Positions 1 to 7,207 are shown, counted from the first letter of the stretch. The stretch: DNA of 7,337 bases from Alphaproteobacteria bacterium UBA3439 (GCA_002378605.1 DFSK01000074.1:37802-45138), one strand, 5' to 3'. Made by a program: numbers and translations. The notes: generated by a model from the sequence alone, not told the origin.

Positions 1-197
1 GCATAGGCGGCGGCGACTTCGGTTTTTTCGCCTTCAGCAGTGATGATCAAGTCAATCGGCCCATGCTGAAGATGTAATCGGTAATCAAGCCAATTTGCCA
101 TCGCCCCGCTTGGCATTCGTACCGGCTGTCCTGCCACCGCAGGCAGATTCGCCGTTGAAACAGGCGGGCGGAGGGGTGCGGCGGCTGACGGCAGCAT
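1..197 (-). CDS. UPF0280 family protein (ApbE superfamily), N-terminal part, cut by the window edge
   Basis: The reading frame is open for 65 complete codons from the ATG at 197-195 to the left edge. After about 39 residues rich in Pro and Ala comes a stretch typical of UPF0280 (COG2122): RLHLQHGPIDLIITAEGE, near residues 40-57, followed by an Ala-rich helix start (EVAAAY). The family belongs to the ApbE superfamily and has no established function; ApbE itself transfers FMN covalently to proteins. The ATG lies 3 nt after the stop of the 6-hydroxynicotinate reductase gene, with AAGG at 210-207 (9-nt spacer), so translation is probably coupled to that gene. Met28 and Met33 are possible later starts and would give an N-terminus starting close to the conserved block. 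The family call rests on my memory of the conserved block; the catalytic part is outside the window. Confidence 0.72.
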   Translation of the reverse strand, partial: MLPSAAAPLRPPVSTANLPAVAGQPVRMPSGAMANWLDYRLHLQHGPIDLIITAEGEKTEVAAAY

Positions 198-200
198 GGC

Positions 201-1700
201 CTATCGCCTTATCGGCCACGGATTTTGCGGCCGCTGGGCAAATCGCCGCTTGCCAGCAAGGTCATGATCATTTTGCGGCCCGATCTTGCCAGCCAAAACA
301 TCATCAATCGACATGATATGATCAACATGGCCGCCAAGAGCGATATAATCATCTTTGCGCAAGGTAAATTCGATTGGCGCGACCAATGCTGGTGTTGGCA
401 CATAACCAAACGCATTTTCGGGCAGGCTTGTCACGTCAACCATCAGCGTGATGCCGCCGCCGGGCCAGATAAAGACGGGGGCCCCGCCGCATGTAACCCG
501 CGTCAACGCATCCTTGACCGACCGCGTTAGCATCACCGGATTTTCGGTAACACCAGCACGAAGCGACCCGCCAGCCCCGCCCATGAAACTGACCGAGGTC
601 AATGCCGGTTCGCAATTTTCCTCAATTCGCTTGATTGACGGCTGCAACCGTTCCGGCATGGCGGTTTCGACAGGCCGTAAATCCTGATCAAGTTCATAAT
701 AGGCAAATTGCTCGCCAGTCGTCGAAACCATCAATAAAGATTGTCCGGGCTTTGCGATTTTCGGATCGAATGGCCCAAGAATGGCAAGCGGATCAGTAAG
801 GTTAGTGCCGCCCCATCCAGTGCCAGGTTCGGCCACCTGAAAATAGCGGCCAGGGGTTGACCGGCGGCCCAGAATTTTAATGCCGCTAGCCGGCCAGCCA
901 ATAACCTTTCCTGCCTGATGTTCAGACATCACGCCGGTAATATGATCATCGACGATAACCACCTCATCAACCAGATTATGCCATTGCGCGGCAAACATGC
1001 CAACTGTTGCCGAACCGCACCCAACCCGCATTCGCGCCTCGACAACACCATTGATTACTGGCGCTTTACCCGCCTGCAACACAAGGCTTGATCCCTCATC
1101 GACCTGCATATCAACCGCGTCACCATTGCAAAGCGCCAATAAGGTCGCGCAGGTAACACGGCCTTCTTTTTTGCCGCCACCAGTTAAATGATGCACCCCG
1201 CCCAATGACAGCATTTGCGAGCCATATTCCCCCGTTGTAACATGGCCAACAGGTTCACCATCAACCCGCACAAGCGCGCGTTCAGGGCCAATATGCCGAT
1301 CAGTGTCGATTTTGACCTTGGCACCGCAATAGCTGAAAATGCCTTCAGACACGACGGTCACCATATCAACACCATCAACAATGCTGCTGACAATAAAGGG
1401 CGCCGGCTTATAGTCGGGATAGGTTGTGCCTGCCCCAACCGCGGTCACAAACGCATCCTGCGGGGTGATCAAATCACCATTCCACTCGTCGCTACCGTCG
1501 AGAAATGGCACCAATTCACCACCATCATTAACGCGGCGCTGCATCACCATCAAAGGATCAAGGCGGATAAGCTGGCCGCCCTCATTCGCATAGCGATCAC
1601 AAGCCCCCGATTTACCATCGGCGATATAACACATCACCGGACAAGCATCGCAGCGGATTTTCTCTTCAACGCGTTTATCACGACTAGTTTTTGCTGTCAT
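201..1700 (-). CDS. 6-hydroxynicotinate reductase homologue (iron-sulfur protein)
   Basis: A 499-residue protein resembling the 6-hydroxynicotinate reductase (HNR) of Eubacterium barkeri, which uses reduced ferredoxin to convert 6-hydroxynicotinate to 1,4,5,6-tetrahydro-6-oxonicotinate. The N-terminus has Cys17-x2-Cys20-x3-Cys24-x9-Cys34, in the context RCDACPVMC, a likely [4Fe-4S] site. Other cysteines are 125, 184, 191, 228, 363 and 404. Gly-rich segments lie at 373-383 (MGGAGGSLRAG) and 413-416. There is no signal peptide or membrane segment, so it should be cytoplasmic. The chosen ATG (1700-1698) overlaps the stop of the upstream gene by one base (TAATG) and has AGG 5 nt upstream. An in-frame ATG at 1745 would add 15 residues but lies inside the upstream gene and is less likely. 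The true substrate may be another hydroxylated heteroaromatic: family membership does not prove nicotinate catabolism, and no other nicotinate-specific gene is visible. Confidence 0.85.
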   Translation of the reverse strand: MTAKTSRDKRVEEKIRCDACPVMCYIADGKSGACDRYANEGGQLIRLDPLMVMQRRVNDGGELVPFLDGSDEWNGDLITPQDAFVTAVGAGTTYPDYKPAPFIVSSIVDGVDMVTVVSEGIFSYCGAKVKIDTDRHIGPERALVRVDGEPVGHVTTGEYGSQMLSLGGVHHLTGGGKKEGRVTCATLLALCNGDAVDMQVDEGSSLVLQAGKAPVINGVVEARMRVGCGSATVGMFAAQWHNLVDEVVIVDDHITGVMSEHQAGKVIGWPASGIKILGRRSTPGRYFQVAEPGTGWGGTNLTDPLAILGPFDPKIAKPGQSLLMVSTTGEQFAYYELDQDLRPVETAMPERLQPSIKRIEENCEPALTSVSFMGGAGGSLRAGVTENPVMLTRSVKDALTRVTCGGAPVFIWPGGGITLMVDVTSLPENAFGYVPTPALVAPIEFTLRKDDYIALGGHVDHIMSIDDVLAGKIGPQNDHDLAGKRRFAQRPQNPWPIRR

Positions 1701-4456
1701 TATGGCCTGCCTTGGGCAGCCTGCGCCGCCGCAATTGCCGCGCAAACTTTATCAGGTGTTGCTGGTAAATCGTAAATCGCTGCGCCCGTCGCATGACGGA
1801 TTGCGTTCAAGATTGCCGGTGCGGTTGGAATCAAAACATGCTCGCCAAGCCCCTTTGCCCCATAAGGGCCTTCTTCATCGGCAACCTCGACAATCACATG
1901 ATCAAATTGCGGGACATCACCAATCGTTGGGATCAGGTAATCATGCAGATTTTCGGTACGGCCGGGTTGGTAATCTTCCATCAAAGCCATGCCAATTCCC
2001 TGCGCGACGCCACCTTCAATCTGGCCTTCGACAAGCAAGGGGTTAATCGCCCGCCCGACATCATGCGCTGTTGTGATTTTATCAAGCCGCACACGGCCAA
2101 GCGCCGAATCAACCGATAGCTCAACCATCTGCGCGCCATAGCCAAACACCGCATAAGGAAGACCCTGCCCCTTTTCATCAAGTGGGCTGGTTGGCGGATC
2201 ATAAGTTTCTTCGGCCATAAAGACATAGCCATAGTCATTGACCGGCATATCTGCCAAGGCAATGCGCAATGTGCCGCCAACGCTATCAGCCAGCGTCAAG
2301 GCCGCGCCATCAAACGCGATTTTGGCATTCGCATCAACATTCCCATGCCGAAGCACCATTTCGCGCAAAGCCATGCCCGACAGCATTGCCGCCTTGCCCG
2401 AAACAAAGGTCTGGCGTGACGCAGATGTTTTCCCACAATCAGGGGTCAGATCGGTATCACCGCCAAGAATTTGCACATCGTGAACCGGCACGCCGAATGC
2501 ATCTGCCGCAATCTGCGTAATCACCGTATTGGCACCTTGGCCAATATCCATCGCGCCCTGATGCAGAACAATCCTGCCATCGGCAGTGATGCCCATGCGC
2601 ATTGTCGACGGGTTTGGCAATGACGTATTGCCACAGCCATACCAACAGCTGGCAATACCAACACCTTTGCGCCAAGGGCTGTTATCACTAATCGCGGTCT
2701 GGTTAAAACTGGCCGCAGACAAGACAGCGGCATGCCAGCTATTTTCAAGCGCGGCAAAACAATCATCAATGCCGACACCGCTGTTAAAGACCTGACCAGT
2801 AACCGTTGGCACGCCATTTTTCAACGCGTTCAACCGCCGGAAAGCCAGTCTGTCCATACCCACTTTTTCGGCAAGCAGATCAAAGGCGCATTCTTGCGCA
2901 ACCGCTGATTGCGGTACACCAAACCCGCGAAACGCGCCGGCTGGTGGTGCGTTGGTATGAACCGCAACACTATTGGCGCGGTAATCTTTTGTCGCATAGG
3001 GGCCACTGGCATGGATCGGCACGCGGTTGGCAACGGTTGGCCCCCAACTGGCATAGGCACCAGTGTTGAAGACACCATCAAACACAAAACCACTAAGCCG
3101 CCCGGTTTCGTCACAGCCAACAGCAAGCCGGATATCGGATGGGTGGCGCTTGGTCGATGCGCGCATTGATTCACCACGGCTATAGCAAATGCGCGCCGGA
3201 CGCCCTAGCACCCATGCCGCAAGCGCAACATAAGGCTGAAAAGACACATCTAGCTTTGAGCCAAATCCACCGCCACAAGCCGATGGCACAACCCGAATGG
3301 CATCAAGCTCCATACCCATGATCTCGGCAAGGCTCTCACGATCCATTTGCGCGGCCTGTGTGCACCCATGAATGACAATCCGGTTGCCCTCGCGCGTGGC
3401 ATAGCCTGCCTCAGGCTCGATATAAGCATGTTCGATAAAGGGCGTCGTTGTATGAATCTCGACCTGATGCGCCGCCGCCGCAAGTGCGATATCGGCATTC
3501 CCCGTTTCAACATAGCCACGCACAAGAATATTGCCGTCACGATTTTCATGCAGCTTTGCGGCGCCATCAGCCATTGCCGATGCGGGCGATAGCATCGTTT
3601 CATGCGGCGTCCATGTGATTGGAAAGGTGGCCTCATCAAAATGCGCAATCACATCAGCATCACCAACAATCGCCGCCACCGCATCACCGCGATATAAAGC
3701 CGTTGTTTCGGCAAAAACAGGCTGGTCAGCAAAGGGCGGAATCACACCAAAGCAATTGCGCCCAGGAATATCGCTGGCATCAAGGATCGCCAAAATACCC
3801 GGATGGCTTGCCAGAAACCCTGTCTTATCACCAATCTTAAAACTACTATAATGATGCGGGCTGCGGATCACCCGCACCAATAGCGCACCCTGCGGCACCT
3901 CATCATCACCATAGATAAGGCTGCCATCAACTTTGGGCTGGCCATCCAGATGCCGGATTGGGCTGCCAACATTCTGCCCCGCCTGAGGTCGCGGCGATAT
4001 TTTTGTATCACCACCAACCGCCAGAACGGCATCAATGATTTTGCTATAGCCGGTACAACGGCACAAAACCCCACCAAGCGCATCTTCAACATCACGTCGG
4101 TTTGGCGCTGGATTTTCAGCCAGCAACGCCGATGCCGCCACCATCATGCCGGGGGTGCAAATGCCGCATTGCGCGGCCCCATGCGCCAGAAAGCTATCTT
4201 GTAATTTTGCAATTGCGCCATCGGCATGCAGCCCTTCGATGCTGGTTACCGCGGCCCCATCAACCTGAGCGACCGCCGTCAGGCAACTGCAAATCGGGGC
4301 GCCATCAAGAAGCACGCTACACGCACCGCAATCACCGGCATTGCAGCCGATCTTGGTACCAGACAAGCCCATTTCATTGCGCAAAACATCACTAAGGCGC
4401 GTGCTGGCCGGCAGCTGGCTGGTAACCGGCTTACCATTCAAGGTAAAACAGGTCAT
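1700..4456 (-). CDS. Molybdenum hydroxylase (xanthine dehydrogenase family), fused [2Fe-2S] and molybdopterin subunit
   Basis: A 918-residue protein joining two parts that are often separate subunits. Residues 1-75 are a plant-type ferredoxin domain with Cys38-x4-Cys43-x2-Cys46-x11-Cys58. Residues 76-150 are the second [2Fe-2S] domain, with Cys97-x2-Cys100 and Cys132-x-Cys134 (LCRCTGY). From about 165 to the end is the molybdopterin-cytosine-dinucleotide catalytic region. It has GGGFGSK (395-401), FRGFG (509-513, Arg510), DIGQGANT (637-644) and AKGLGE (867-872), whose Glu872 corresponds to the base-catalyst Glu of the family. The layout resembles Desulfovibrio gigas aldehyde oxidoreductase, but here a separate FAD subunit is encoded just upstream. 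The start overlaps that gene's stop (ATGA), and AAGGGG at 4469-4464 lies 7 nt before it. The expected reaction is water-derived hydroxylation of a heterocycle or aldehyde. The substrate cannot be read from the sequence; the position of bovine Glu802 appears to be Leu402, which argues against xanthine. Confidence 0.92.
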   Translation of the reverse strand: MTCFTLNGKPVTSQLPASTRLSDVLRNEMGLSGTKIGCNAGDCGACSVLLDGAPICSCLTAVAQVDGAAVTSIEGLHADGAIAKLQDSFLAHGAAQCGICTPGMMVAASALLAENPAPNRRDVEDALGGVLCRCTGYSKIIDAVLAVGGDTKISPRPQAGQNVGSPIRHLDGQPKVDGSLIYGDDEVPQGALLVRVIRSPHHYSSFKIGDKTGFLASHPGILAILDASDIPGRNCFGVIPPFADQPVFAETTALYRGDAVAAIVGDADVIAHFDEATFPITWTPHETMLSPASAMADGAAKLHENRDGNILVRGYVETGNADIALAAAAHQVEIHTTTPFIEHAYIEPEAGYATREGNRIVIHGCTQAAQMDRESLAEIMGMELDAIRVVPSACGGGFGSKLDVSFQPYVALAAWVLGRPARICYSRGESMRASTKRHPSDIRLAVGCDETGRLSGFVFDGVFNTGAYASWGPTVANRVPIHASGPYATKDYRANSVAVHTNAPPAGAFRGFGVPQSAVAQECAFDLLAEKVGMDRLAFRRLNALKNGVPTVTGQVFNSGVGIDDCFAALENSWHAAVLSAASFNQTAISDNSPWRKGVGIASCWYGCGNTSLPNPSTMRMGITADGRIVLHQGAMDIGQGANTVITQIAADAFGVPVHDVQILGGDTDLTPDCGKTSASRQTFVSGKAAMLSGMALREMVLRHGNVDANAKIAFDGAALTLADSVGGTLRIALADMPVNDYGYVFMAEETYDPPTSPLDEKGQGLPYAVFGYGAQMVELSVDSALGRVRLDKITTAHDVGRAINPLLVEGQIEGGVAQGIGMALMEDYQPGRTENLHDYLIPTIGDVPQFDHVIVEVADEEGPYGAKGLGEHVLIPTAPAILNAIRHATGAAIYDLPATPDKVCAAIAAAQAAQGRP

Positions 4457-5334
4457 GCTGCCACCCCTTTAGCAAAATTCAATTGCTGTTCACCAAGCAG
4501 GCGACGGGCAATCACGCATGATGCCTGTAGCCGATAGGCGGCCGTTGCCCGCACATCGTCAATTGGCGAAAGACCGGTAAAAAGATCAGGCGTAACCCGC
4601 GCGCTGGCCGTTGCCAATGCCGTATCACGTAACGCGTCCTCAAGCTGATCCATGCGTTTTGCAACTTCACTACAAGCGCCAATCGACAAGGCCACATCAC
4701 GGATGATGCCCGCGTCATCAACGGCCAGCCGCAATGCCGCCATGCTGATCGAAATTACCAGATAGGAACGCGCCCCAAGCTTTAAAAAACCCGATTGCCC
4801 AATGGTTGACGCCACCGGAATACGCAATGCGCTAACCATCTCACCATCACCAAGCGCGGTTTTGCGATTGCCGAGAATAAATGCCGATAACGGTAAATGG
4901 CGCAATCCCGACGCACCGGCAATTTCAACTTCGGCATCAAGCGTCAATAAGGGCGGCACGCCATCTGCGGCAGGCGAGGCATTGCACAAATTGCCAACGA
5001 TCGTGGCGCGGTTTTGAATTTGCACTGACCCGACTTCACGCGCAGCCGCCTTTAAACCGTCAAAGGCAGGCGGAACATCAGCATCAATCAGCGTGCGCCA
5101 GCTGACAGCCGCGCCAATCCGCCAATAGTCGCCATCAAATGCAACCGTGCCTAGCGCAGCAATCCCTGAAATATCCAAGATCGCGCCAGTTAATGGCCGA
5201 TCCTGTAATCGGGGAAACACATCAGTGCCACCGGCAAGAATGGTTCTTGGCCCCTTGGCAAGTGTGGCAATGGCTGCCTCTAGACTATCGACCCGCACAT
5301 AATCTGCGGCACCTGCGCTTACTTCACCATGCAT
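4453..5334 (-). CDS. Molybdenum hydroxylase FAD-binding subunit (xanthine dehydrogenase/CoxM family)
   Basis: A 293-residue protein of the usual length for the medium, FAD-binding subunit of molybdenum hydroxylases. The first FAD loop is LAGGTDVFPRL (33-43). The second is IVGNLCNASPAADGVPPLL (112-130), the typical GN-x-CNASPA-x-D motif of the PCMH-type FAD domain. Residues from about 180 to 285 fit the CO-dehydrogenase flavoprotein C-terminal domain. There is no extra iron-sulfur motif between the FAD loops. It should pass electrons from the [2Fe-2S] clusters of the fused partner encoded next to NAD or another acceptor. The ATG at 5334-5332 is preceded by GGAG (5344-5341) with a 6-nt spacer, which makes this start firm. 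The stop overlaps the ATG of the next gene by 4 nt (ATGA), so the two subunits are probably made in step. Confidence 0.92.
   Translation of the reverse strand: MHGEVSAGAADYVRVDSLEAAIATLAKGPRTILAGGTDVFPRLQDRPLTGAILDISGIAALGTVAFDGDYWRIGAAVSWRTLIDADVPPAFDGLKAAAREVGSVQIQNRATIVGNLCNASPAADGVPPLLTLDAEVEIAGASGLRHLPLSAFILGNRKTALGDGEMVSALRIPVASTIGQSGFLKLGARSYLVISISMAALRLAVDDAGIIRDVALSIGACSEVAKRMDQLEDALRDTALATASARVTPDLFTGLSPIDDVRATAAYRLQASCVIARRLLGEQQLNFAKGVAA
4464..4469 (-). promoter_or_regulatory. Ribosome binding site of the molybdopterin-subunit gene
   Basis: AAGGGG on the minus strand, 7 nt before the ATG at 4456-4454 and inside the last codons of the FAD-subunit gene. It gives the overlapping gene its own initiation signal in addition to coupling through the ATGA overlap. 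Confidence 0.65.
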
Positions 5335-5340
5335 AAATAT

Positions 5341-5344
5341 CTCC
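5341..5344 (-). promoter_or_regulatory. Ribosome binding site of the FAD-subunit gene
   Basis: GGAG on the minus strand, 6 nt before the ATG at 5334-5332. It lies in the 59-nt gap after the AOR-family gene, which otherwise shows neither a terminator nor a clear promoter, so this gene is read from the upstream transcript. Confidence 0.7.
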
Positions 5345-5393
5345 GCGCCACAGCCTTAGTTTGCTCTCTAACCCACACCTAAAAACCTTATCG

Positions 5394-7115
5394 CTAACGG
5401 CTTTGCGCAGCCATAAGATTTTGCATTGCGGCATTCACTTCACGGCTATATAGGCGTGCCATTTTACCCGTTGGCGGCAACGGCTCGTCACAGAAAAATG
5501 ACGGCAATTCATCATCTTCCTGATCAAAACCTGCGGCCTTGTTAAAGGCGGCCTCTAACCGCAATGTTTCAAAGCCAATGCCGGTGATAAATTCAGGCGT
5601 CACATCGGCGTCAAAGGAATCATTGATCGCATCGGCAATCAGCTTGAGATTATCGTCAGTGACCGACCGGCCAAACACGCATAGCCCAAAGGAATCAGCA
5701 ACCGCGCTATTGATTTGCATGCGCAAGCTTTCGGCAACCAATTCATCAATGGTTTTGTCGTCACATTTAAATGATGGCGCATTGCCAACCGTGTGATCAG
5801 CACCTTGGGCTGTTAGCATCATCGAAATGCCAGTCACTTCGATAATTCGCGGATCATAGGCGCTGATGGCCTGTTGTTTGATCACTGGTACCCGTGCAAC
5901 ATCAAAGGCCTTGCCGACCCGCGCTGTTCCCGACGCATAAAGACGGCCACGTTCATTACCAACACGAATATCTTCAAGGCAGGATTGCATAAAGCCAACA
6001 TCGCCAAATTCACCAATACCAGCTTCCATCAAAACACCAATGGTGGCACCAAGCTCGATACTATCAACGCCAAGATCATTTGCTGTTTCATTCAATCTTG
6101 CCACATCATCTGGATCATCAAGCCCGCAATTTGTGCCAAGCAAACCGATGGTTTCATATTCCAACGGCGAGACCAGCTCACGTCCCGTATCATCAACATA
6201 GACATTGCTGCATTTGATCAAGCAACCAGGCATGCAGGCATGTGATGTATCACCGCCGCGCCCGCCATTTAATTCACGGATAAAATCACCACCCATTCGC
6301 AGCGGCCCATCACCGGCACCGGTCAATTGGCCCGATGAAAAATTGCGAACCGGCAAAGCACCAAGATGGTTTGTAAGATCAGCCACCATTGCGGTTCCAG
6401 TGGTTTTCAGGCTTTGCACCGCAACAGATTCGTCAAGCTTCTTGCCATAATCCTTGATCGCGCCCATCAATTTCTTGCGATCATTTACCGGCGGCATCCG
6501 ATCCTTGTCGATGACCATGGCCTTGACCTTTTTGCCCCCCATGACCGCACCAACACCGCCTCGTGCCGCCAAACGTGACGGTCGGTTATCCGTATCCGAA
6601 AATGCCACGCCAGCCATCAAGCCAAGATATTCACCAACCGGCCCACAAATCGCCAGTGAGGTTTTATTGCCATAAGTTTCATGCAGCTTTCTGGCACAAT
6701 CAAAATTGCCAAGCCCAAGATAAGGCGTCGCATCATCAAAACTAATCTCACCATCTTTGGTGATGCGAATAATCACCCATTCATCACTGGCACCTTGAAG
6801 GGTGATTCCCGAAATCAGCAACTGGCCCATCGCAAAACCGAATGTGCCGCCGCTATTCGCCTCTTTAATGCCGCCAGTCAGCGGGCTTTTACAGCCAACG
6901 CTTAGCCGGTTTGCATTGGAAAAATTCGTTCCCGCAAAAGGCCCAGCCGAAAAAATCAGCGGATTTTCCGGCGACATCGGGTCAATTGTGGCAATGTTCT
7001 GGTCAAGCAGCATCCGCGCAATCAGATAGCGTCCAGATTCGGCAATTTCACGACCGGACAAATCACGGCTGGCGGTTGTTTTGCTGCCAAGATCGATAGT
7101 GATATATTTGCGCAT
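5394..7115 (-). CDS. Aldehyde:ferredoxin oxidoreductase family protein (tungsten/molybdenum bis-pterin)
   Basis: A 573-residue protein of the AOR family, whose members bind a bis-pyranopterin W or Mo and one [4Fe-4S] cluster and typically oxidise aldehydes to acids with ferredoxin; relatives such as BamB reduce aromatic rings. The N-terminal domain has ANRLSVGCKSPLTGGIKEAN (68-87) and SGGTFG (88-93), typical of the pterin-binding N-terminal domain. AARGGVGAVMGGKKVKA (183-199) is also family-typical. Cluster ligands are Cys294, Cys298, Cys302 and Cys479; the last lies in DSFGLC (474-479), the D-x2-G-L-C pterin/cluster motif. NDLGVD (346-351) matches the partner D-x2-G-L-D motif with Asn in first place. 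The first three cysteines are spaced C-x3-C-x3-C, whereas Pyrococcus furiosus AOR has C-x2-C-x3-C. There is no signal peptide, so it is cytoplasmic. It is first in the operon, with AGGA 6 nt before the ATG. No AorA- or AorC-like electron partner lies nearby. The substrate is unknown. Confidence 0.93.
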   Translation of the reverse strand: MRKYITIDLGSKTTASRDLSGREIAESGRYLIARMLLDQNIATIDPMSPENPLIFSAGPFAGTNFSNANRLSVGCKSPLTGGIKEANSGGTFGFAMGQLLISGITLQGASDEWVIIRITKDGEISFDDATPYLGLGNFDCARKLHETYGNKTSLAICGPVGEYLGLMAGVAFSDTDNRPSRLAARGGVGAVMGGKKVKAMVIDKDRMPPVNDRKKLMGAIKDYGKKLDESVAVQSLKTTGTAMVADLTNHLGALPVRNFSSGQLTGAGDGPLRMGGDFIRELNGGRGGDTSHACMPGCLIKCSNVYVDDTGRELVSPLEYETIGLLGTNCGLDDPDDVARLNETANDLGVDSIELGATIGVLMEAGIGEFGDVGFMQSCLEDIRVGNERGRLYASGTARVGKAFDVARVPVIKQQAISAYDPRIIEVTGISMMLTAQGADHTVGNAPSFKCDDKTIDELVAESLRMQINSAVADSFGLCVFGRSVTDDNLKLIADAINDSFDADVTPEFITGIGFETLRLEAAFNKAAGFDQEDDELPSFFCDEPLPPTGKMARLYSREVNAAMQNLMAAQSR

Positions 7116-7121
7116 AATGAA

Positions 7122-7125
7122 TCCT
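7122..7125 (-). promoter_or_regulatory. Ribosome binding site of the AOR-family gene
   Basis: AGGA on the minus strand, 6 nt before the ATG at 7115-7113. It supports that start; there is no competing in-frame start just upstream. Confidence 0.7.
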
Positions 7126-7147
7126 ATTTGGCAGTGATGGGGCCTTC

Positions 7148-7173
7148 ATTAATACCAGATTACCAGTATTAAT
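7148..7173. promoter_or_regulatory. Inverted repeat over the predicted transcription start, candidate operator
   Basis: ATTAATAC (7148-7155) and GTATTAAT (7166-7173) are perfect 8-bp inverted arms around a 10-nt spacer. The arm centres are 18 nt apart. The spacer and inner arm ends also hold two tandem copies of an 8-bp unit, AATACCAG and ATTACCAG (7151-7166). The element sits just downstream of the predicted -10 box, over the expected start site, the usual position of a repressor operator. The AT-rich arms and lack of a T tract make a terminator unlikely. The cognate regulator is not in the window and I do not assign a family. Confidence 0.45.
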
Positions 7174-7178
7174 TCATT

Positions 7179-7207
7179 TGTATACTAACAATAATACATC
7201 TTGTAAA
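7179..7207 (-). promoter_or_regulatory. Predicted sigma70-type promoter of the operon
   Basis: On the minus strand, TTTACA (7207-7202, five of six matches to TTGACA) is followed after exactly 17 nt by TATACA (7184-7179, four of six matches to TATAAT). The region is clearly more AT-rich than the genes. Transcription would start near 7172, giving a leader of about 57 nt before the AOR-family ATG. It is the only good promoter-like pair seen ahead of the operon; it is a consensus match only. Confidence 0.55.

Noticed and set aside
1701..1745. Upstream in-frame ATG at 1745 for the reductase gene
   Set aside because: It lies inside the preceding gene and would add 15 residues (including two extra Cys) before a natural-looking N-terminus. 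The ATG at 1700 forms a TAATG overlap and starts near the iron-sulfur motif.
1215..1775. Plus-strand open frame of 186 codons
   Set aside because: It lies antisense to the reductase and the end of the molybdopterin gene, has no recognisable domain, and the minus-strand proteins explain the region fully.
3250..3648. Minus-strand open frame of 132 codons in another frame of the molybdopterin gene
   Set aside because: Its composition is Arg/Met/Leu-heavy without any domain, and it lies wholly within a strongly conserved gene; it is a frame shadow.
5335..5393. Possible terminator or internal promoter between the AOR-family and FAD-subunit genes
   Set aside because: No stable hairpin with a T tract and no convincing -35/-10 pair is visible; only a ribosome binding site is supported.
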